Origin: Streptomyces platensis | GTDB taxonomy: Bacteria > Actinomycetota > Actinomycetes > Streptomycetales > Streptomycetaceae | Length of the DNA: 64,000 nt | Direction of reading: 5' to 3' | Assembly: GCF_008704855.1 (NCBI RefSeq) | Contig: NZ_CP023691.1 | Span: forward strand, 2,790,001 to 2,854,000 | In this document: positions 58,423 through 64,000 of the stretch, in pieces | Position numbering within the stretch: position 1 is the first letter of the stretch | How the letters are laid out: the number at the start of each line of letters is the position of its first letter | The notes under the pieces: generated by a model | The model's input: the letters and a program-made list of their open reading frames with translations, nothing else | Database searches by the model: none | What the model was told of the DNA's origin: nothing | Translations under genes and position numbers: made by a program

Positions 58423-59610
58423 ATGCCCCCGTACGCACACCCGTCCCCGCCCCCCGCAGCGCCCGCCCCCTCGGCGTCCGGGCCACCCGGCTCGGGGCCG
58501 CCGCCGCTGCCGCGCCGGATCGTCTTCCTCGCCCGCCGCGATCTGGGCAACCCCGCGGCCGGCGGCTCCGAGCTGCTGGTCGACCGGATCGCCGAGGGGC
58601 TCAGCGCCCACGGGCACCAGGTCACCCTGCTGTGCGGCGGGCCGCCGTCCGCCGGGCTCCCGGGCCGGGGCGGTGCCCCCACGCGCGGCTACCGGGTGGT
58701 GTCCGCGGGCGGCGACGCCGGTCACTTCCTGCGCGTGCCCCGCCAGCTGGCGCGCCGGGTCGGGCCCTGCGATCTGCTGGTCGAGGTCTGCAACGGGATG
58801 CCGTACCTGGCGCCGCTGTGGCACCGCGGCCCCACACTGTGCCTGGTCAACCATGTCCATACGGACCTGTGGCGGCTGCGCTGCCCGGGGCCCGCAGCGC
58901 GGCTCGGCCGCCGCCTGGAGCACTGGGCGCTGGCCGGTGCGCACCGCCGCGATCTGATGGTGGCGGTCTCCGGCTCGACGGCGTCCGCGCTGCGCGGCCT
59001 CGGGGTCGACGCGGAGCGGATCCGCCTGGTGTACAACGGCGTGGCGGAGCCCGGCCCGCCGACCCCCAAGGCGCCGGAACCGCTGTTCCTGGCCATGGGG
59101 CGGCTCGTCGAGTACAAGCGCATCGATCTGCTTCTGCGGCTGTGGGAGCGGGTCCGGCCGGTGACCGGCGGCCGGCTGGTGATCGTCGGCGACGGCCCGG
59201 AGCGCGCCCGGCTGGCCGCGATGGCCGGGCCCGGCGTCACCTTCACCGGCCATGTCTCCGAAGAACGCAAGCATCAACTGCTGTGCTCCGCCTGGCTGTT
59301 GCTGCACCCCTCGCTCGTCGAGGGCTGGGGGCTGGTGGTGATGGAGGCCGCCGCCCGCCGCACCCCGGCCGTCGGCTTCGACATCCCGGGCCTGCGGGAC
59401 TCCGTCGAGGACGGCACGACGGGGCTGCTGGCCCGCGGTGAGAGCGCGTTCGCCGCGCACTGGTGCACCCTCGCGCTCAGCGCCCGGCGCCGCGACGCCC
59501 TGGGCCGCGCCGCCGAACGGCGCGCCGCCCGCTTCCGGTGGAGCCATACGGTGCAGAGCTTCCGGGCGGTCGCCGCGGAGGCCGCCCTCGACCCGCTCCC
59601 CAGGCGGTGA
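58423..59610 (+). CDS. GT4-type glycosyltransferase
   Basis: A 395-residue GT-B fold enzyme. After a Pro-rich N-terminus, the acceptor domain begins PRRIVFLARRDLGNPAAGGSELLVDRIAEGL. The donor domain contains FLAMGRLVEYKRIDLLLRLW near 225, LVIVGDGPER, and the nucleotide-sugar motif HPSLVEGWGLVVMEAAARRTPAVGFDIPGL near 300-330 with the E-x7-E pattern. ATG 58423 was chosen as the last start before the fold; the ribosome site (GGA, 8 bases) is weak and the frame is open upstream through the minisatellite. It is followed by a methyltransferase 7 bases on. Confidence 0.88.
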   Translation: MPPYAHPSPPPAAPAPSASGPPGSGPPPLPRRIVFLARRDLGNPAAGGSELLVDRIAEGLSAHGHQVTLLCGGPPSAGLPGRGGAPTRGYRVVSAGGDAGHFLRVPRQLARRVGPCDLLVEVCNGMPYLAPLWHRGPTLCLVNHVHTDLWRLRCPGPAARLGRRLEHWALAGAHRRDLMVAVSGSTASALRGLGVDAERIRLVYNGVAEPGPPTPKAPEPLFLAMGRLVEYKRIDLLLRLWERVRPVTGGRLVIVGDGPERARLAAMAGPGVTFTGHVSEERKHQLLCSAWLLLHPSLVEGWGLVVMEAAARRTPAVGFDIPGLRDSVEDGTTGLLARGESAFAAHWCTLALSARRRDALGRAAERRAARFRWSHTVQSFRAVAAEAALDPLPRR

Positions 59611-59617
59611 CGGCCCG

Positions 59618-60343
59618 GTGCGCGACCCCTCGCTGCGCAGGTCCGCCGCCCTGTTCCGGGCCTTTCTGCGGGAGCGGACCGACCCCGGGCACTGCTACCG
59701 GCTGCTCGCCCGGGACGCCGCCGACCAGATCGAACGGTACGCCCCGCTGCGGGGCGCGGTGGTCGCCGATGTCGGCGGCGGCAGCGGCCACTTCACCGCG
59801 GAGTTCCGCCGCCGCGGCGCCCGGGCCTGGCTCTTCGAACCCGATGCGGCGGAGCTGACCGCCCACGGCCCGCCGATCGAGGGCGCGGTGCTCGCCGACG
59901 GCTATCTGCTGCCGCTCGCCGACGGCGCCGTCGACATCTGCTTCTCCTCCAACGTCCTGGAGCATGTCGCCGACCCGCAGATCTTCCTGAGCGAGCTGAT
60001 CCGGGTCACCCGCCCCGGCGGGCTGATCTATGTCGCCTTCACCAACTGGTTCTCCCCCTGGGGTGGCCACGAGACCGCGCCCTGGCACTACTTGGGCGCC
60101 GAGCGGGCCCGCGCCCGCTACCGGCGGCGCACCGGACAGGCGGCCAAGCACACCTTGGGCGTCAACCTGTTCGCGGTGCACATCGGCCGCACCCTGCGCC
60201 AGGTCCGGGCCCGTGACGACATCGCCGTGGTCACCGCCCGCTCCCGCTATGCGCCGTTCCTCGCCGAGGCCATCCCCCGCCTCCCGGGCGTCCGGGAGGT
60301 CGCCACCTGGAACCTCCTCCTCATCCTCCGGCGGTTGCCATGA
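59618..60343 (+). CDS. Class I SAM-dependent methyltransferase
   Basis: A 241-residue enzyme. Motif I is VVADVGGGSGHFTAEFRRRGA near 48-68 (SAM-binding Gly loop), motif II has LFEPDA (acidic ribose ligand), and motif IV is DICFSSNVLEHVADPQIFL near 106, as in Methyltransf_11. A Trp-rich segment (TNWFSPWGGHETAPWHYLG) near 145 is typical of methyltransferases acting on glycans or lipids. GTG 59618 lies 7 bases after the GT4 stop; its own stop overlaps the next gene by 4 bases (ATGA). It is part of the envelope glycan operon; the acceptor is unknown. Confidence 0.88.
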   Translation: MRDPSLRRSAALFRAFLRERTDPGHCYRLLARDAADQIERYAPLRGAVVADVGGGSGHFTAEFRRRGARAWLFEPDAAELTAHGPPIEGAVLADGYLLPLADGAVDICFSSNVLEHVADPQIFLSELIRVTRPGGLIYVAFTNWFSPWGGHETAPWHYLGAERARARYRRRTGQAAKHTLGVNLFAVHIGRTLRQVRARDDIAVVTARSRYAPFLAEAIPRLPGVREVATWNLLLILRRLP

Positions 60344-63300
60344 CCCAGACCCTGAGGCCGTACCCGTCCCCCGGATCGCCCGACGGCGGCGGCCGGCCGA
60401 CGCCCGCCCCGCCGCCCGGCCACCCCCGGCGCAGACGCCGGCTGTTCGCGTTCTGGGCGCTCGCGCTGGCCGGCTTCCTGGCACCCTCGCCGGGGAAGAT
60501 GACGTTCGAGACCAAGCTGGGGGTGACGACCGACCCGTGGCGGTTCCTCGCCGACCTCGGGCAGTTATGGCACGACCGGGCGGGCCTCGGCGGCATCGCC
60601 GACCAGTACGTCGGCTATGCCTTCCCCACGCTCCCCTATTACGGCCTGGCCGATCTCGCCCATGTCCCGGTGTGGCTGGCCGAGCGGCTGTGGATGTCGC
60701 TGATCGTCACGGCCGCGTTCTGGGGTGCGCTGCGGCTGGCCGAACGGCTCCGCGTCGGCACCCCGCCGGCCCGGCTCCTGGCCGCCGCCTGCTACGCCCT
60801 GTGGCCGACCTTCACCCTCGTCATCGGCTCCACCTCCGCCGCCGCACTGCCCGGCGCACTGCTCCCGTGGGTCCTGCTGCCGCTGACCGACACACAGGTC
60901 AGCGCCCGTATCGCGGCCACCCGCTCGGCGCTGCTGATCCCCTTCATGGGCGGGGTCAACGCGGCCTCGACACTGGCCGCGCTGCTGCCCGCCGGCCTGT
61001 ATCTGCTCGCCCGTACGGGGCCGCGCCGGCCGAAGCTGCTCGCCTGGTGGCTGCCCGGTGTCGTCCTGGCCACCGCCTGGTGGGTGGTCCCGCTGCTGCT
61101 GCTCGGCCTGCACGGCGAGAACTTCATGCCGTACATCGAGCAGGCCGACACCACCACCGGCACCATGTCCGCCACCGAACTGCTGCGCGGCGCCGGCAAC
61201 TGGGTCGGCTACCTCCACTTCGGCGAACCCTGGCTGCCGGCCGGCTGGACCCTGACGGCCCAGCCGTTCGCGGTACTCGGTTCGGCGCTGGCCGCGGCGC
61301 TGGGCCTCGCCGGGCTGGCCCGCCGGGATCTGCCCGAGCGGCGCTGGCTGCTGCTGACCGTGCTGGCCGTGGCGCTGATCGCGCTGGCCGGGTACGGCGG
61401 TGCGCTGGGCGGGCCGCTGCACGGGCTGTGGCAGGACTGGCTCAACGGCTGGCTGCGCCCGTTCCGCAACATCTACAAATTCACCCCGGGCCTGGCCCTG
61501 GCGCTCACCCTGGGCCTGGCGCATCTGCTCGCGGTCGCCACCGAACGCCGCGGCACCCGCCGGATCCCCGCCCGCCGGCGTCTCCCGCTGGTGACGGCGT
61601 TCCTCGTGCTGCCCGCCCTCGCGCTGCCCTTCCTCACCGGCACCGTGCTCCAGCCCGGCGCCTTCACCGAACTGCCCGCCTCCTGGGAACGGGCCGCGGC
61701 CTGGCTCCACAAGCACTCCCCGCACAGCCGCGCGCTGGTCGTCCCCGCGACCGCGCACGGCATCTACACCTGGGGCTCCCCCATCGACGAGCCGCTCGAC
61801 GTCCTCGCCACCTCCCCCTGGGCCCAGCGCGACTTCGTCCCGTTCGTCACCCCGGGCGCCCGCCGCACCCTGGACGCCGTCGAACAGGCCCTGCTGACCG
61901 GCGCCCAGGTCCCGGGCCTGCGCGACTACTTGGGCCGGGCCGGACTGCACGACGTGGTCGTACGCAACGATCTCGACCCGGACCAGATCGGCTACGTCCC
62001 GCCGCAGACCGTCAAACGCACCCTCCAGGCGTCCGGCTACCGCAAGGTGGCCGCCTTCGGCCCGCTGACCACCGGCGGCCGGATCCCCGCCGGGGCGCCC
62101 CTCCAGGTCCAGGGCCTCTATCCGCGGCAGCACGCCGTCGAGATCTACCGGCCGCAGGACACCCCCGAGCCCGGCCCGGTCACCACCCGGGCCGTCGCCG
62201 ACACCGCGCAGCTCAGCGGCGGCCCCGAAGCCCTGCTCCAGCTGTCCGCCGACCCCGCCCTGCGCCGCCGCGCCACCGTGCTGACCGGCGACCGCCACCC
62301 CGGCCTCGGCACCCCGCCGCTCCAGCTCACCGCCGACGGCCTGCGCCGCGCCGACACCCGCTTCGGGCTGGTCAACAGCAACACCTCGTACACCTACACC
62401 GCCGACGAGCGAAACCACCCCGACAGCGTCCAGGACCCCGGCCGCCCGCCCCGGCAGATCCTGCCGACCACCGGCCCCGGCCACCAGACCACCGCCGTCC
62501 TCCGCGGCGCGACCTCGGTCACCGCCTCCAGCAGCGGCAACTGGCTCTTCCAGCTGCCGCAGTACGACCCGGGCCACGCCTTCGACGGCGACCCCGGCAC
62601 CGCCTGGGCGGAAGGCAGCGCCGGAAACCCCATAGGCCAGTGGGTGCGGATCGCCTTCCCCCGGCCCGTCACCCTCCCGTCCGCCCTGTCCCTGACTCCC
62701 CTGCCCGGAGACGGACTGCGGGCCGCCCCGACCTCCGTAAGGGTGCAGACCGACCGCGGCACCACGGAGGACACCCTGCGCCCCGACGGGACGCCGCAGC
62801 GGGTCAAGGCCCCGGCCGGCCGGGCGACCTGGCTGAAGGTGACCATCCTCGGCTCGCAGACCCCACGCGCCGGGCTCTCCGGCGCCGGCTTCCGGGAGAT
62901 CTCCGTCCCCGGCGTCCAGGTCACCCGGCTGCTGCAACTGCCCGCCGACGCCGCGCGTTCCGGCGCGCCCGCCGAGGTCGTCTCGCTGCACCGCGGCAGC
63001 GACCCGGGCGGCCTCTCCCCCGTCTCCGCCGAGGCCGGGCTGCACCGCCAGTTCCGCACCGGCCCGGCCGCCGCGTACCGCGTCTCCGGCAAGGCACTGG
63101 CCGTTCCCGGCCCCGAACTCGACCGGCTGCTGGACCGCATCGCACCGGAACAGCGGGACCGGATCACCGCCACCGCCGACTCCACCGCCTTCGGCTTCGG
63201 CCCGTCGCTCAGCCCCCGCAACCTCGTCGACGGCGATCTGACCACCGCCTGGATCGCCGGTGACCGGCCCACCGTGCATCTGCGCTGGCCCGGCCGGAAG

Positions 63301-64000
63301 AAGATCGACCAGATCGTGCTGGCCGCGGCCGGCGGTCTCGCCACCCGGCCCGAGCAGATCCTGATCAACTCGCCGTACGGGGCGGCCACCGCGGGCGTCG
63401 ACGAGAACGGCCAGGCCCGCTTCGACCCCCTCACCACCGACCGCCTCGACCTCACCATCAGCAAGGTCAAACCCCTGACCCTGCACAACCCGGTCGCCGG
63501 CCAGGCACTCCAACTCCCGGTCGGCCTCAGCGAGATTCACCTCCCCGCACTCGACACCTACCGCACCCCGCGGCCCGCCGCCGACGCCCGCTTCTCGCTC
63601 GGCTGCGGCCAGGGCCCGGTGCTCGCCGTCGACGGCGTCCTGCACGCCACCGAGGCCACCGGCTACGTCCGTGACCTCACCGAACGCCGCCCCGTCGATG
63701 TGCGGTTGTGCGCCGGGCCGGCCCGTGACGGCCGCCTGGACCTGCCGTCCGGACGCCATCGGGTGGAGGCCGGCGACCAAGGGCCGCTGGCGCTGACGGA
63801 TGTGACGCTGCGGCGGGGTGCTGCGGGGCGCGCGGGGGCCGGGGGCGAGCAGGAAACTGCGGGCGCCGGGCCGGTGCGCGAGTCCGCCGCCCCGGTGCGG
63901 AAGGCCGACGCCGGGGACTGGTCGGGGGACCGCCGCAGCGTCGCGGTCGGTGCCGGCCGGGCCGTCTACCTCCAGATGCACGAGAACGCCAACGACGGCT
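60340..64000 (+). CDS. AftD-like alpha-(1->3)-arabinofuranosyltransferase (DUF3367), partial at 3' end
   Basis: At least 1,220 residues, open to the end of the window with no stop. The N-terminus MTQTLRPYPSPGSPDGG is Pro/Arg-rich. The next ~430 residues hold about ten to twelve membrane spans with the early GT-C loop motif KMTFETKLGVTTDPWRFLADLGQLW. The extracytoplasmic part contains two discoidin-like segments (HAFDGDPGTAWAEG near 748; LVDGDLTTAWIAGDRP near 965). This is the DUF3367/AftD layout known from mycobacterial arabinan synthesis (~1,400 residues). ATG 60340 overlaps the methyltransferase stop. The polyprenyl-arabinose donor is inferred from the family. Confidence 0.88.
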   Translation, partial: MTQTLRPYPSPGSPDGGGRPTPAPPPGHPRRRRRLFAFWALALAGFLAPSPGKMTFETKLGVTTDPWRFLADLGQLWHDRAGLGGIADQYVGYAFPTLPYYGLADLAHVPVWLAERLWMSLIVTAAFWGALRLAERLRVGTPPARLLAAACYALWPTFTLVIGSTSAAALPGALLPWVLLPLTDTQVSARIAATRSALLIPFMGGVNAASTLAALLPAGLYLLARTGPRRPKLLAWWLPGVVLATAWWVVPLLLLGLHGENFMPYIEQADTTTGTMSATELLRGAGNWVGYLHFGEPWLPAGWTLTAQPFAVLGSALAAALGLAGLARRDLPERRWLLLTVLAVALIALAGYGGALGGPLHGLWQDWLNGWLRPFRNIYKFTPGLALALTLGLAHLLAVATERRGTRRIPARRRLPLVTAFLVLPALALPFLTGTVLQPGAFTELPASWERAAAWLHKHSPHSRALVVPATAHGIYTWGSPIDEPLDVLATSPWAQRDFVPFVTPGARRTLDAVEQALLTGAQVPGLRDYLGRAGLHDVVVRNDLDPDQIGYVPPQTVKRTLQASGYRKVAAFGPLTTGGRIPAGAPLQVQGLYPRQHAVEIYRPQDTPEPGPVTTRAVADTAQLSGGPEALLQLSADPALRRRATVLTGDRHPGLGTPPLQLTADGLRRADTRFGLVNSNTSYTYTADERNHPDSVQDPGRPPRQILPTTGPGHQTTAVLRGATSVTASSSGNWLFQLPQYDPGHAFDGDPGTAWAEGSAGNPIGQWVRIAFPRPVTLPSALSLTPLPGDGLRAAPTSVRVQTDRGTTEDTLRPDGTPQRVKAPAGRATWLKVTILGSQTPRAGLSGAGFREISVPGVQVTRLLQLPADAARSGAPAEVVSLHRGSDPGGLSPVSAEAGLHRQFRTGPAAAYRVSGKALAVPGPELDRLLDRIAPEQRDRITATADSTAFGFGPSLSPRNLVDGDLTTAWIAGDRPTVHLRWPGRKKIDQIVLAAAGGLATRPEQILINSPYGAATAGVDENGQARFDPLTTDRLDLTISKVKPLTLHNPVAGQALQLPVGLSEIHLPALDTYRTPRPAADARFSLGCGQGPVLAVDGVLHATEATGYVRDLTERRPVDVRLCAGPARDGRLDLPSGRHRVEAGDQGPLALTDVTLRRGAAGRAGAGGEQETAGAGPVRESAAPVRKADAGDWSGDRRSVAVGAGRAVYLQMHENANDG

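Noticed and set aside
60030..63263. 1,077-residue plus-strand open frame overlapping the methyltransferase and AftD-like gene
   Set aside because: Arg/Pro/Ala-rich out-of-frame reading of the real gene; no ribosome site and no recognisable domain.
60565..63981. 1,138-residue open frame on the minus strand opposite the AftD-like gene
   Set aside because: Composition is Gly/Ala/Arg-rich without domain motifs, and it mirrors the plus-strand AftD frame, which shows membrane spans, discoidin segments and a coupled start. High GC creates such antisense frames.

Overview
The window is about 72% GC, with strong third-position GC bias, GTG/ATG starts, GGAGG-type ribosome sites and many convergent GC-rich hairpin terminators. 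Together with a homodimeric AceE, several TerD proteins, DUF3052, DUF3145 and a FasR-fabD-fabH-acpP-fabF block, this points to a Streptomyces chromosome. From memory, the order TerD / peroxiredoxin / DUF3052 / aceE / fab cluster resembles the S. coelicolor region around SCO2367-SCO2390. I see no rRNA, tRNA, CRISPR array, insertion sequence or prophage.

Layout. 1-11.3 kb: a DedA membrane protein, then a tellurium-resistance-type (Ter) stress island. The island has a three-gene minus-strand operon (CitE-like lyase, a giant TRSP-PRTase/PRTase-PELOTA fusion, HAD phosphatase) proposed to make a nucleoside-like metabolite. It also has a divergent TerD with a proline/tyrosine-rich tail, a TerA-like protein, a DUF475/TerC membrane protein and two TerD paralogues, followed by a peroxiredoxin and DUF3052. 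11.3-18 kb: aceE with a structured leader, a secreted I36-type inhibitor, and an MFS exporter with a divergent TetR. 18-27.5 kb: DUF1023 hydrolase, DUF4429 protein, a two-component pair, an acyltransferase, a MerR-aldo/keto reductase operon, a serine hydrolase and a pirin. 27.5-32.5 kb: type II fatty acid synthase genes under FasR, closed by a 17-bp-stem bidirectional terminator. 32.5-43.7 kb: a 3-hydroxyisobutyrate-dehydrogenase-like enzyme, DUF3145, a GDSL lipoprotein, aldose epimerase, DUF4097 lipoprotein, GH3 beta-glucosidase with divergent TetR, a secreted C15-like protein carrying Ser in place of the catalytic Cys, and a nitrilase fused to a VanX-type dipeptidase. 43.7-49.8 kb: a ribose regulon (lacI-rbsA-rbsC-rbsB-rbsK). 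50-56.6 kb: a small membrane protein, Ohr, a MarR/oxidoreductase pair, an MFS exporter with a GntR-TetR hybrid regulator, and a PucR-type regulator. 56.6-64 kb: a cell-envelope glycan cluster (small membrane protein, DUF3068, GT4, methyltransferase and an AftD-like arabinofuranosyltransferase that runs off the end).

The most unusual content is the fused PRTase metabolite operon paired with an intrinsically disordered TerD; the intact nitrilase-VanX fusion; the C15 protein with Cys replaced by Ser; the hybrid GntR-TetR regulator with its CTAGTGCA boxes; and the AftD/DUF3068 cluster in a genus that makes no mycolyl-arabinogalactan. Several transcription signals are unusually readable: a MerR promoter with a 19-bp spacer, leaderless TANNNT-N6/7-RTG starts, and paired LacI operators.
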